From Draconibacterium aestuarii (GTDB lineage: Bacteria; Bacteroidota; Bacteroidia; Bacteroidales; Prolixibacteraceae), in contig JAPOHD010000013.1 in the NCBI GenBank assembly GCA_026671195.1, positions 1 to 64,000 on the forward strand: 64,000 bases of DNA. The letters run 5' to 3'. Of the stretch, positions 17,726-26,251 are shown piece after piece. The first letter of the stretch is position 1. Each line of letters starts with the position of its first letter. Below the pieces are notes generated by a model that searched no databases, was not told where the DNA came from, and was given only the letters and a program-made list of their open reading frames with translations. A program made the position numbers and the translations under genes.

Positions 17726-18595
17726 ATGCTGATTTTAGTTACAGGCGCTTACGGACAATTGGGAAATGAAATTAAAGAACTTCAGGTAAATTACCCGGAG
17801 TGGAATTTTCATTTTACCGACGTAGATACTTTAGATATTACAAACGAAAATGCTGTTGAAAACTGCTTTACTAAAAATAAGTTTGATTTTGTAATTAATT
17901 GTGCAGCCTACACTGCGGTTGATAAAGCTGAAACGGACCAGGAAACGGCTGCAAAAGTAAATGTACTGGCTCCCGAATTGCTGGGACGTTATTCAAAACA
18001 AACAGGTGCAAAAGTAATTCAGGTATCAACCGATTATGTTTTTGCAGGCAATTCATATCTTCCTTATTCCGAAGATCACCCGGTAAGTCCTCAAGGGATT
18101 TACGGCAAAACAAAATTAGATGGCGAACTCCGGTGTATTCAGGAAAATCCGCAAGCTATAATTATTCGAACTTCATGGTTGTATTCAACCTTTGGAAATA
18201 ATTTTGTTAAAACCATGTTGCGTCTCGCAAAAGAACGTGGTGAACTTGGTGTTGTTTACGATCAGGTTGGTACTCCAACTTATGCAGCCGATCTTGCACA
18301 AACGATTTTAAGAATCATTGAGCTTACCGAAATGTCTGAAGACAAATTTGTTCCGGGGGTGTATCACTTTTCCAACGAAGGAGTGGCAAGTTGGTACGAT
18401 TTTGCACAGGCAATTTTCGAAATTTCCGGAGTGAGCTGCAAAGTAAATCCGGTTTTATCCGATCAGTTTCCAACACCAGCCAAACGTCCGCATTTTAGTG
18501 TGTTGAATAAATCAAAAATTCGAAATACATTTGGTATTGAAATTCCTTATTGGAAAGAGAGTTTAAAAATTTGTTTAGATAGATTAGAAAAATAA
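17726..18595 (+). CDS. rfbD: dTDP-4-dehydrorhamnose reductase
   Basis: An SDR-type reductase completing dTDP-L-rhamnose. The cofactor loop GAYGQLG (7-13), STDYVFAG, and the catalytic pair Tyr126/Lys130 in YGKTK are visible. The 289-residue length is normal. It follows rfbC by one base and precedes the phosphohexomutase by 6 bases, so the hexose-phosphate interconversion and dTDP-rhamnose steps appear to be cotranscribed. Confidence 0.96.
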   Translation: MLILVTGAYGQLGNEIKELQVNYPEWNFHFTDVDTLDITNENAVENCFTKNKFDFVINCAAYTAVDKAETDQETAAKVNVLAPELLGRYSKQTGAKVIQVSTDYVFAGNSYLPYSEDHPVSPQGIYGKTKLDGELRCIQENPQAIIIRTSWLYSTFGNNFVKTMLRLAKERGELGVVYDQVGTPTYAADLAQTILRIIELTEMSEDKFVPGVYHFSNEGVASWYDFAQAIFEISGVSCKVNPVLSDQFPTPAKRPHFSVLNKSKIRNTFGIEIPYWKESLKICLDRLEK

Positions 18596-18601
18596 ATAAA
18601 G

Positions 18602-20344
18602 ATGGAAAATCAAGAATTGTTAGAAGTAAGAGCGAAAGCCCAGGAATGGCTTTCGGAAACATATGATGAACAAACAAGAGCCCAGGTGCAGGCACTTTTG
18701 GATAGCGAAGATACAACAGAGTTGGTTGACTCTTTTTACAGAAGCCTGGAATTTGGTACCGGCGGACTTCGTGGAATTATGGGAGTTGGAACCAATCGAA
18801 TGAACATATATACAGTGGGGGCAGCTACCCAGGGATTAAGTAATTATTTAAAAAAGAATTTTGCTGATCTGGATGAAATTAAAGTAGCAATTGGTCACGA
18901 TTGCCGTAATAACAGCCGCTTGTTTTCAGAAACCAGTGCCAAAATTTTTGCAGCAAATGGAATTAAAGCCTATTTGTTCGACGACCTGCGTCCAACTCCG
19001 GAGCTTTCGTATGCCATTCGCGAATTGGGCTGCCAGAGTGGTATTATCCTTACTGCTTCACACAATCCAAAAGAATACAATGGTTACAAGGCATATTGGG
19101 ACGATGGATCGCAAATTGTTGGTCCGCATGATGTGAACATTGTGAATGAAGTGGCTAAAATCAAACCAGAGGATATTAAGTTTGATGGCCCCGACGAATT
19201 GATCGAAATCTTAGGGGAAGAAATGGACAACAAATTTTTAGCCGAGGTTAAAAAGGTTTCAATTTCGCCCGATGTGGTTGAACGTCACAAAGACATTAAA
19301 ATCGTTTATACTCCAATTCATGGAACAGGTGTGAAATTAATTCCTGCTGCGTTGCGCGAATTTGGTTTTACAAACATTATTAATATTCCCGAACAGGATG
19401 TGGTAAGCGGCGATTTTCCAACCGTTGTTTCTCCAAACCCTGAAGAAACTGCGGCAATGGAAATGGCTACAAAAAAAGCTGCTGAAATTGATGCTGATGT
19501 TGTTATGGCTTCCGATCCCGATGCCGATAGGATTGGTGTTGCTGTAAAAAATGATAAAGGCGAATATGTAATTGTAAATGGTAATCAAACTGCCTTGCTT
19601 TTTATTTATTACATCATTGTAAAAATGAAGGAAGCGGGCAAATTGAAAGGCAACGAGTTTATCGTAAAAACCATTGTTTCAACAGAAATGATTGCTGAAA
19701 TTGCCCGTAAAAACAACATTGAATATTTTGATGTTTACACCGGATTTAAATTTATTGCTGAAATTATTCGTGATTTGGAAGGCAAGAAAAAATACATTGG
19801 TGGCGGTGAAGAAAGTTTTGGATTTATGCCATCGGATTTTGTTCGCGATAAAGATGCCGTTTCTTCATGTGCATTAATGGCCGAAATTACTGCCTGGGCC
19901 ATCGACCAGGGAAAAACTTTGTACGAATTGTTGCAGGATATTTATTTGGAGTACGGTTTTTCGCGCGAGAAAATGAAATACGTGCTTCGTAAAGGAAAAA
20001 CCGGCGCCGAAGAAATCCAGCAAATTATGGCCGATTTCCGCCAAACTCCACCAAGCGAACTGGGTGGCTCTAAAATGGAGTGGGTAAAAGATTACTCAAC
20101 ATTAATTGCTAAAAACCTGATTACCGGAGAAGAGAAAAAAATCGACCAGAAAATAACTTCAAATGTGCTTCAGTTTTTTACCCAGGACGGAACAAAAATT
20201 TCTGTTCGTCCATCGGGAACCGAACCAAAAATTAAATTTTATTTTGAAGTGGCAGGCGAACTAAAATCGCGTGACGATTTTGATGTTGCAGAGCAAACCG
20301 CTGATGCAAAAATCGATGCCATAATGGAAGAACTTGGATTGTAG
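18602..20344 (+). CDS. Phospho-sugar mutase (phosphoglucomutase/phosphomannomutase)
   Basis: Interconverts hexose 1- and 6-phosphates, which would supply glucose-1-phosphate to rfbA. The phosphoserine loop TASHNPKEYNG has Ser153, the metal loop is DPDADR (Asp305, Asp307, Asp309), the sugar-binding loop is GGGEESFG, and the phosphate-binding loop is RPSGTEPKIKFY. The 580-residue length matches the PgcA-like long subfamily found in Bacteroidota and Firmicutes. The position 6 bases after rfbD supports a role in rhamnose precursor supply; substrate preference (Glc or Man) is not readable. Confidence 0.93.
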   Translation: MENQELLEVRAKAQEWLSETYDEQTRAQVQALLDSEDTTELVDSFYRSLEFGTGGLRGIMGVGTNRMNIYTVGAATQGLSNYLKKNFADLDEIKVAIGHDCRNNSRLFSETSAKIFAANGIKAYLFDDLRPTPELSYAIRELGCQSGIILTASHNPKEYNGYKAYWDDGSQIVGPHDVNIVNEVAKIKPEDIKFDGPDELIEILGEEMDNKFLAEVKKVSISPDVVERHKDIKIVYTPIHGTGVKLIPAALREFGFTNIINIPEQDVVSGDFPTVVSPNPEETAAMEMATKKAAEIDADVVMASDPDADRIGVAVKNDKGEYVIVNGNQTALLFIYYIIVKMKEAGKLKGNEFIVKTIVSTEMIAEIARKNNIEYFDVYTGFKFIAEIIRDLEGKKKYIGGGEESFGFMPSDFVRDKDAVSSCALMAEITAWAIDQGKTLYELLQDIYLEYGFSREKMKYVLRKGKTGAEEIQQIMADFRQTPPSELGGSKMEWVKDYSTLIAKNLITGEEKKIDQKITSNVLQFFTQDGTKISVRPSGTEPKIKFYFEVAGELKSRDDFDVAEQTADAKIDAIMEELGL

Positions 20345-20356
20345 ACTTATTATATA

Positions 20357-20400
20357 TTCAGCAGGTGACTACCAATTTTGTCGAACTGTTACCTGCTGAA
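20357..20400 (+). terminator. Long hairpin after the mutase gene
   Basis: TTCAGCAGGT (20357-20366) pairs perfectly with ACCTGCTGAA (20391-20400), extendable by three pairs including one G-U, around a loop of about 18-24 bases. It is followed only by TTTG, so it is a weak terminator or a processing/attenuation element between the mutase and the DUF1080 gene. Confidence 0.5.
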
Positions 20401-20424
20401 TTTGTTACCTAAATCAATAAAAAA

Positions 20425-21183
20425 ATGAAGATTAAATTTTTGACCCTTGCACTGCTCTTGGCAGCAGTAACCGTTCTGGCTCAGCAACAAGACGAGTCAA
20501 TGAGAATGAAACCGGGAATGACCGAAATCTGGGATCCGGAAGTACCAATTATAACACCAGGAACAACGCCAACAGATGCTCCTTCCGACGCGATTGTATT
20601 GTTTGATGGGGTAGACATAGGGCGCGAATGGACAAATGCCGATGGTGGCGAACCCGGATGGTTGGTTGAAGATGGATGTGTTACCGTAAAAAAAGGGACC
20701 GGTATTATTAAAACGAAACGCGTTTTCGAAGATTTTCAATTGCACATTGAGTGGAGAAGCCCCACCGAAGTAGTTGGCGAAAGCCAGGGACGTGGAAACA
20801 GCGGAGTGTTTCTGCAGGGACGTTACGAGTTACAGGTATTGGACAACTATAACAATCGTACCTATCGCAACGGACAGGCCGGTAGCTTGTACAAACAACA
20901 TCCACCACTTGTGAATGCCTGTAAAGGACCGGGTGAGTGGCAGGTGTACGATATTATTTATACAGCGCCACGTTTTAACGACGATGGTACCTTCTTTACG
21001 CCTCCAACCGTAACTGTTTTGCATAACGGAGTTCTGGTACAAAACAACTCTAAATTGCGTGGACCAACAGAATACATTGGTATTCCGGAGTATACCGTTA
21101 AAAAGCATGGAGCCGATGGTATTCAGTTACAGGATCATGGCAATCCCGTGAGTTTCCGTAATATTTGGATTCGCGAATTATAG
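20425..21183 (+). CDS. Secreted DUF1080 (3-keto-disaccharide hydrolase-like) protein
   Basis: Residues 1-19 form a signal peptide ending LAQQ. The mature protein is a concanavalin/LamG-like beta-sandwich of the DUF1080 family, with IVLFDGVDIGREW, FEDFQLHIEWRSP, and the conserved GNSGVFLQGRYELQVLD. Some family members hydrolyse 3-keto-glycosides; others are binding modules. The 252-residue length indicates a single domain. It is separated from the rfb/mutase operon by a hairpin and ends at a strong terminator. The cellular location should be periplasm or outer surface. Confidence 0.9.
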   Translation: MKIKFLTLALLLAAVTVLAQQQDESMRMKPGMTEIWDPEVPIITPGTTPTDAPSDAIVLFDGVDIGREWTNADGGEPGWLVEDGCVTVKKGTGIIKTKRVFEDFQLHIEWRSPTEVVGESQGRGNSGVFLQGRYELQVLDNYNNRTYRNGQAGSLYKQHPPLVNACKGPGEWQVYDIIYTAPRFNDDGTFFTPPTVTVLHNGVLVQNNSKLRGPTEYIGIPEYTVKKHGADGIQLQDHGNPVSFRNIWIREL

Positions 21184-21206
21184 TTAATGAAGACAAAGAT
21201 AGATTT

Positions 21207-21237
21207 AAGGCCTGAAGTTTTACTTCAGGCCTTTTTT
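21207..21237 (+). terminator. Strong intrinsic terminator
   Basis: AAGGCCTGAAG and CTTCAGGCCTT make a perfect 11-bp stem with a 5-base loop followed by a T run. It closes the DUF1080 gene. Confidence 0.9.
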
Positions 21238-21293
21238 GTAGAAGATACCTGGAATTATGAATATTTTATAGAATAAATTAATGAACAGAAGTT

Positions 21294-22610
21294 TTATGAA
21301 ACTGATTTTTTCTCAAATTCTTCATCGAAGATTAACTCTTTTTCAGAATCATACAACCTTATGTAATCAACCGACCCACTCCCGGCAAACCGGTAGAAAA
21401 TGCCTTTAATATCTCCGTTCGAGTTTCCGTACGAGGTTTTGTATATCTCTTTTCCATTTAGGAAAACCGAAACCATTTTATTTTTGAACTCCATTTTAAC
21501 ATCGTTCCACTCGTTCAAATCAGTTCCAAAAACCGATAGATCGTTATTCTTCCCAGAGGTGTATTCGTCACCAAATTTTAAATACAAACTTCCGATACAA
21601 CCCGGATCGCAAAATTGTAGAAAGTGCCTTCCGAATTCACAAAAAATAGAAATTTCGCAAAACTGGCAGGTACGGGCGCCTTCTTTCAAACTGTTTTTTA
21701 TTCTGGTTTCAAAAGTAAAATTATCGCTGTCGCCATTAAAATCATCGTTTACATAGTAGAATGAAGTATAATGATTGTTATCTGCCAGATTTATATTGTA
21801 ATTTTTAACGGTTTCAGGAGAAATATACAAACGTCCTTCTGAGTTTTCATTTTCCTGTACATAGATGGGGATTAAATCGTTCATCGGATTCTGAATAAGC
21901 TGCAACCAGCCCGAAGTAGTAATATAAACCGGAATTTCTTTAACCAACTGATCGTTTATTAGCAGTTTTGCATGATGGTATCCAGGGAAATAATACACCG
22001 AAGTAGAATATTTTTCGCCTTTTTCTATTTCTGCCCGCCGGCGCATATCCCACGATTGTTGAATAAATGCACTGTCAACATCGTACATCGAAATATCGTA
22101 GTCAAAAATTACGGTGTTTGGCACACCTTCGCTTACATTTTTTCTGCTCGAAAACCGGGCTTCAGAGTAACTCTGCGCGGTCTCACTATTTAAAATCAGA
22201 ATTACAATTAACAATGCAACCGTTCCGAAAATTGGTAAATACACGAATCTTTTAACCAGTTTAAGTTCCTTTTTAACTCGTTTCGTACGAACTTCCTTAA
22301 CCTCCGGAAGCGGATTCTGTAATTTAAAATCGTACCAGTCTTTGTAGTCAATAAGTTGTGCCAGTGCATTTAAAGTGTTTTTTTGAGGAATGTGTTGGAA
22401 CTGTATTTTGGAGATCCTTTTTAAAGTTGACACGCTCAAACTAATCCCTGATTTTTCTTCAATCTGATTACTCAGATTTTCAAAATCGCGTTGCTGCCAA
22501 TGCTTTGGATTTTTCAATTGTAACTTGGAAGAAATTTGTTCGAGAATGACTCCAATGTACTCTTTTTCCTGGCCGGTTTCGTTTTGCATAGTTTTTATTT
22601 TCTGAACCAT
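21294..22610 (-). CDS. Membrane-spanning protein with N-terminal HTH-like and extracytoplasmic LamG-like domains
   Basis: Not a recognised named family. Residues 1-115 are cytosolic and contain a helix-turn-helix-like stretch (ISLSVSTLKRISKIQ, about 55-70). A single membrane segment follows basic residues at about 125-147 (FVYLPIFGTVALLIVILIL). Residues 150-438 are extracytoplasmic and end in a concanavalin-like fold (LNEWNDVKMEFKNKMVSVFLNGKEIYK). A cysteine cluster (CQFCEISIFC...CDPGC, about 325-345) may form disulfides. The architecture suggests a one-component sensor that reads an external glycan. It is divergent from a secreted LamG-like gene 127 bases away, a likely target. An alternative start is ATG 22589. 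Confidence 0.72.
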   Translation of the reverse strand: MVQKIKTMQNETGQEKEYIGVILEQISSKLQLKNPKHWQQRDFENLSNQIEEKSGISLSVSTLKRISKIQFQHIPQKNTLNALAQLIDYKDWYDFKLQNPLPEVKEVRTKRVKKELKLVKRFVYLPIFGTVALLIVILILNSETAQSYSEARFSSRKNVSEGVPNTVIFDYDISMYDVDSAFIQQSWDMRRRAEIEKGEKYSTSVYYFPGYHHAKLLINDQLVKEIPVYITTSGWLQLIQNPMNDLIPIYVQENENSEGRLYISPETVKNYNINLADNNHYTSFYYVNDDFNGDSDNFTFETRIKNSLKEGARTCQFCEISIFCEFGRHFLQFCDPGCIGSLYLKFGDEYTSGKNNDLSVFGTDLNEWNDVKMEFKNKMVSVFLNGKEIYKTSYGNSNGDIKGIFYRFAGSGSVDYIRLYDSEKELIFDEEFEKKSVS

Positions 22611-22737
22611 AAAAATAGTAAGATCAATTGAATTTTATAGCCTGAATGTATTTTGACTTCATTTTGAATGGGTTTTGATCGCTGATTTTCAGTAATATTC
22701 CGGAAATTTGATGGAGAAAATCAAAAATCTAAAAATC

Positions 22738-23826
22738 ATGAAAACAATATTCTTGCTACTATTTTTTTGCCTTGGTTCATCAGTTTTAGCACAACCAACA
22801 GTTCATGTGGCGGGTATTGACTGGCTGGTGCAGGTGAAAGTTCAAAAAGAAGTGTACAAAGGCAAGGAATGTCTGAAAACCGATGAAGGTGTTGCCATTG
22901 CAAAAGATCTGAATTTTAAAAACGGTATTATTCAGTTTAATATGTGCATCCAGCCCGGTCGCGGTTTTGCCGGAGTGCGTTTTCGTGGCGATGGAATGGG
23001 AAACACCGAAGAGTTTTACATTCGCAAACATCAAAGCGGAAATCCCGACGCCATACAATACACCCCGGTTTACAACGGAAATGCAGGCTGGCAGCTGTAT
23101 TACGGCGAAGGTTACGGCGCAGTTAAAAAACATGTTTTCGATGAGTGGTTTGTTGTAAAATTGGTGATTTCGGGTAGTAAAGGCGAGGTTTATATTTCCG
23201 ACATGGAAAAACCGGTGCTGGTTATTCACGAGTTGAAACTGGGTGAACGTGAAGGCAAAATTGCTTTTTACGGGCCAGCCCGCTTTGCCGATATAAAGGT
23301 TACTCCAATGGATTCTCCTGTTTTGAAGGGAGAGTTCAAAGAGATTGTAAAAGCAGGCGATGAGGTGATAAAAAGTTATCCGGTTTCTGAAGTGTTTGAC
23401 GCAGAAAAGCTGATATATGAAAACTTGCTGCCGGCAAATTTTACCAAAAAACTGCAATTTAATAATTGGGAAACAGAAGCCGATGGGCTTTTAAATATCT
23501 CGAAAACCGGGGCGCTTGCCGAGAAAAAGAATGCGGTGTTATTGAAAATCATCATCGATTCAGAAACTAATTTGCTTAAACGAATGGATTTTGGATTTAG
23601 CGATGGGGCTAAAATATTTGTGAATGGTAAATCTGTTTGGCAGGGAAACGATGTTTACCGGAGCCGCGATTACCGTTTTTTGGGAACCATCGGTTATTTC
23701 GATTCGGTTTACCTCGATCTGCAAAGCGGTAAAAACGAGATAGTTGTGATGGTTGCTGAGAATTTTGGAGGTTGGGGATTTAAAGCACGGTTTGAAAACC
23801 TGAATGGCATTAAGTTAATTAAATAG
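22738..23826 (+). CDS. Secreted LamG/beta-sandwich protein of unknown function
   Basis: The chosen ATG gives an ideal signal peptide (MKTIFLLLFFCLGSSVLAQ); in-frame starts upstream (TTG 22708, ATG 22711) would add ten residues before it. The mature part has a concanavalin-like domain (about residues 30-200; FKNGIIQFNMCIQPG, FAGVRFRG, EWFVVKLVISG) and a C-terminal beta domain (about 230-362) with GAKIFVNGKSVW and LQSGKNEIVVMVAE, like sugar-binding modules of glycosidases. No catalytic residues could be pointed out. It is divergent from the membrane HTH protein and followed by a nitroreductase 25 bases later. Confidence 0.75.
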   Translation: MKTIFLLLFFCLGSSVLAQPTVHVAGIDWLVQVKVQKEVYKGKECLKTDEGVAIAKDLNFKNGIIQFNMCIQPGRGFAGVRFRGDGMGNTEEFYIRKHQSGNPDAIQYTPVYNGNAGWQLYYGEGYGAVKKHVFDEWFVVKLVISGSKGEVYISDMEKPVLVIHELKLGEREGKIAFYGPARFADIKVTPMDSPVLKGEFKEIVKAGDEVIKSYPVSEVFDAEKLIYENLLPANFTKKLQFNNWETEADGLLNISKTGALAEKKNAVLLKIIIDSETNLLKRMDFGFSDGAKIFVNGKSVWQGNDVYRSRDYRFLGTIGYFDSVYLDLQSGKNEIVVMVAENFGGWGFKARFENLNGIKLIK

Positions 23827-23851
23827 AATCTAATTCAATAAAATTACAACA

Positions 23852-24538
23852 ATGAACAGAAGAAACAGTTTGAAAACCGGCGCCGCTTTAGTTACCGGAT
23901 TAACGCTCATGCCGGTTGTAAAATCGGCCGGTACAAGTTTAACCGAAAAACCCGTAGACGGATTTTGGGAAGTAATTAAAAATCGCCGTTCAGTGAGAGC
24001 CTTTCAACCCGATCCGGTTCCGGAGGAAGACATTCGGAAAATGATAGATGCGGCCCGAATGGCTCCAACCTCCGGGAATCAGCAGCCCTGGAAATTTCTC
24101 GTTATTACCGATCCCAAAAAAATTGAGGCATTAAAAACCGAAAAACTAAAAGAAACAGAAGCTTACTTTCGGGATTCTAAAAAACTTTCGGGAGATACAC
24201 TAAAGGAGAAACTGGCACAAACCGAAGAAATGTTAAGTAAGGGATATTTATCGGCACCTGCATTAATTGTGGTTTTAACTGATAATAAAAGTACTTATCC
24301 CGGCTACAATCATTGGGATGGTCCATTGGCAGCAGGTTACCTGATGCTAGCGGCACGAGCTTTAGGATACGGAACTGTTTTTATTACCGATTCATTTTCA
24401 GAAGAACTTACAAAACGTGTATTTCAAATTCCTGATCAATACACGCGGGTTTGTATAACGCCGGTTGGAGTGCCAAAAGAGTGGCCAGAAAAAGAGAAAA
24501 AATCACTTGACGAATTTATTGTAAACGAAAAATTTTAA
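23852..24538 (+). CDS. Nitroreductase family protein, exported
   Basis: An FMN flavoprotein of the nitroreductase fold. NRRSVRAFQPDPV and AARMAPTSGNQQPW are the typical FMN-binding stretches, and a Gly/Ala-rich GPLAAGYLMLAARALGYGT helix follows. The N-terminus is MNRRNSLKTGAALVTG, which resembles a twin-arginine-like or lipoprotein-type export signal (RRNS rather than RRxFLK), so export of a folded flavoprotein is likely but not certain. It is 25 bases after the LamG-like gene and 18 bases before the remnant signal peptide of the DsrE gene. Confidence 0.9.
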   Translation: MNRRNSLKTGAALVTGLTLMPVVKSAGTSLTEKPVDGFWEVIKNRRSVRAFQPDPVPEEDIRKMIDAARMAPTSGNQQPWKFLVITDPKKIEALKTEKLKETEAYFRDSKKLSGDTLKEKLAQTEEMLSKGYLSAPALIVVLTDNKSTYPGYNHWDGPLAAGYLMLAARALGYGTVFITDSFSEELTKRVFQIPDQYTRVCITPVGVPKEWPEKEKKSLDEFIVNEKF

Positions 24539-24556
24539 CCTTAATAATATGACAGA

Positions 24557-24637
24557 ATGAAATCTCGAATTATTATTGTAATGCTCATTTTAGTTGGATT
24601 AACAACGAACGTAAAAGCAACCGAACCTGTTCCTTAA
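24557..24637 (+). pseudogene. Detached signal peptide of a DsrE-family gene, ending in TAA
   Basis: ATG 24557 opens a 26-residue frame, MKSRIIIVMLILVGLTTNVK followed by ATEPVP, which is an obvious signal peptide. It stops at TAA 24635-24637 and continues in the same frame, without any other stop, into the DsrE domain (24653-25000). This is the pattern of a single nonsense change between the signal peptide and the mature protein. Confidence 0.7.
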
Positions 24638-24652
24638 ACGGAGGGTGAACAA

Positions 24653-25000
24653 ATGGAAATCCCGGCCTCGGAAAAGTTGGTGGTACTTTGGACCAGTGGT
24701 GACAAGGAAGTGGCCGAAAAGATGGTTTTGATGTATACGATGAACTCAAAACGATTTGAATGGTGGAAAGATATTACCCTTGTTGTTTGGGGGCCATCGC
24801 AAAAAGTATTGGTCGAAAACAAAGATATTCAGGACTATGTAAAGAAAATTCAGGAACAGGGAACCGCCGTAAAAGCCTGCAAAGGCTGTTCCGATATGTA
24901 TAATATTTCAGGTCAGTTGGAAGACCAGGGGGTTGAAGTAAAATACATGGGAGAACTGACCGATTATATAAAGGAAGGGCGACACATTCTGACATTATAG
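24653..25000 (+). CDS. DsrE-family protein (mature domain, reinitiated or pseudogene)
   Basis: A 115-residue DsrE-like alpha/beta domain: EKLVVLWTSGDKEVAEKMV, LVVWGPSQKVL, and a cysteine pair region KACKGCSDM (the DsrE cysteine position). The family binds or transfers sulfur. The upstream signal peptide lies in the same frame but is cut off by TAA at 24635. A purine-rich GGAGGG (24640-24645) sits 7 bases before ATG 24653, so a cytosolic product could be made by reinitiation. Otherwise the locus is a pseudogene. It is downstream of the nitroreductase in the same direction. Confidence 0.75.
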   Translation: MEIPASEKLVVLWTSGDKEVAEKMVLMYTMNSKRFEWWKDITLVVWGPSQKVLVENKDIQDYVKKIQEQGTAVKACKGCSDMYNISGQLEDQGVEVKYMGELTDYIKEGRHILTL

Positions 25001-25068
25001 AAAAGCCACAATAATTCAATTCAGTTCAAGTTTAAGTTTCATGCACTGTTACTATGTGTATACTAAAT

Positions 25069-25105
25069 GAAAAGACCGCTACGGTTATATCATAGCAGTC
25101 TTTTC
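25069..25105. terminator. Bidirectional terminator hairpin
   Basis: GAAAAGAC pairs with GTCTTTTC, with an additional GCT/AGC after one mismatch. The A/T flanks allow termination on both strands between the converging DsrE and nitroreductase genes. Confidence 0.75.
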
Positions 25106-25126
25106 TTATTTCGTATCAATTTGTAA

Positions 25127-25756
25127 TTAATATTCCAATACAAATTCTTCTTTCGGATTCCGAACTTTTTTCATTGGAGCTAACCAATCGCTTTTTTCGC
25201 GATAGCCCAAAGGAAGCATGGTAACGCTTTTAAGTCCTTTCGATTTTAAATTAAGCAATTCGTCCAAATCATCAGTAGAGAAGCCTTCCATTGGAGTACA
25301 ATCGACTTTTTGTTCGGCTGCCTGTGCAATTGCTAATCCAAAACCAATATAGGCCTGGCGGGCAGTGTGAACAAAATTTTGCTCTGCTGTTTGTGGCAAA
25401 TACATGGCTTTTAGTTTATCGGTATATGAACCAAAACGGCCACGTGGTAATCCACGTTCGTCGGTAGTCAAATTATATATCTGATCTATTTGTTCTTCTG
25501 TGTAACGATCCCAGGCCGCAAAAACCAGCAGGTGCGAGCATTCGGCAACTATTTCCTGGCCCCATGCAATCGGCACAATCTTATTTTTTAATTCCTGGTT
25601 GGTTATCACTATTACCCGAAACTGCTGTAAGCCTGAAGAGGTAGGTGCCAGCCTTGCCGCTTCAACAATTTTATCAACATCTTTCTGTGCTACTTTTCTG
25701 GCAGGATCGTACTTTTTTGTGGCATACCGCCACTGTAAATTTTCTAGTAATGACAT
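25127..25756 (-). CDS. NAD(P)H-dependent nitroreductase (NfsB-like)
   Basis: FMN oxidoreductase of 209 residues. The N-terminal LLENLQWRYATKKYDPARKV and EAARLAPTSSGLQQF bind FMN; RQAYIGFGLAIAQAAEQKVDCTPMEGF is characteristic of the NfsB/dihydropteridine-reductase-like branch. It is cytosolic with no signal peptide. It lies 34 bases downstream of an OhrR/MarR regulator on the same strand, so redox-sensitive derepression is likely. Its substrate (quinones, nitroaromatics) is unknown. Confidence 0.93.
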   Translation of the reverse strand: MSLLENLQWRYATKKYDPARKVAQKDVDKIVEAARLAPTSSGLQQFRVIVITNQELKNKIVPIAWGQEIVAECSHLLVFAAWDRYTEEQIDQIYNLTTDERGLPRGRFGSYTDKLKAMYLPQTAEQNFVHTARQAYIGFGLAIAQAAEQKVDCTPMEGFSTDDLDELLNLKSKGLKSVTMLPLGYREKSDWLAPMKKVRNPKEEFVLEY

Positions 25757-25790
25757 TGTATCTAATTTTATGACTTAAATATTTTGAGCC

Positions 25791-26216
25791 TTATTTGGCT
25801 CGGTCTAATATTTTTAAAACTATTGCTTTTAGTTGCATTAGGTCTTCTGGAGTAACTCCCATTGACTCCACAACTTTTTGGGGAACTTTTTCTGCCTTGC
25901 TTTTTAGTTGTTTTCCACTTTCAGTTAATGAGATTTCCACTACGCGTTCATCGCAACTTTTTCGTTTACGGGAAATAAAACCCTTGGCTGCCAAACGCTT
26001 TAACAAGGGAGTAATCGTTCCGTTATCCAAATTTAATTTATCACCAATTTGATTTACCGTTTGTGGTTCATTTTCCCATAAAACCATCATGGCCAGGTAT
26101 TGCGGATAGGTAATGTCAATTTCATCAAGAAAAGGTCGGTAATGTTTTACAATCTCGCGTGATAAAGCATAGATTGGAAAGCATACCTGACTTTTTAATT
26201 TTAACTTATCATCCAT
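25791..26216 (-). CDS. MarR-family regulator, OhrR-like
   Basis: A winged-helix repressor. The N-terminal SQVCFPIYALSREIVKHYRPFLDEIDITYPQYL follows the OhrR pattern, including the peroxide-sensing cysteine in VCF. The recognition helix region is NLDNGTITPLLKRLAAKGF and the wing is RKSCDERVVEISLT, with a second cysteine. I chose ATG 26216 (MDDKLKLKS), nine codons inside the longest frame, because it matches usual OhrR length (141 residues). A 22-bp palindrome lies directly upstream, the probable operator. The downstream nitroreductase is the likely cotranscribed target. Confidence 0.9.
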   Translation of the reverse strand: MDDKLKLKSQVCFPIYALSREIVKHYRPFLDEIDITYPQYLAMMVLWENEPQTVNQIGDKLNLDNGTITPLLKRLAAKGFISRKRKSCDERVVEISLTESGKQLKSKAEKVPQKVVESMGVTPEDLMQLKAIVLKILDRAK

Positions 26217-26251
26217 ATTTTGCAATTTAGCAGGCACAAACATAGTGTGAA

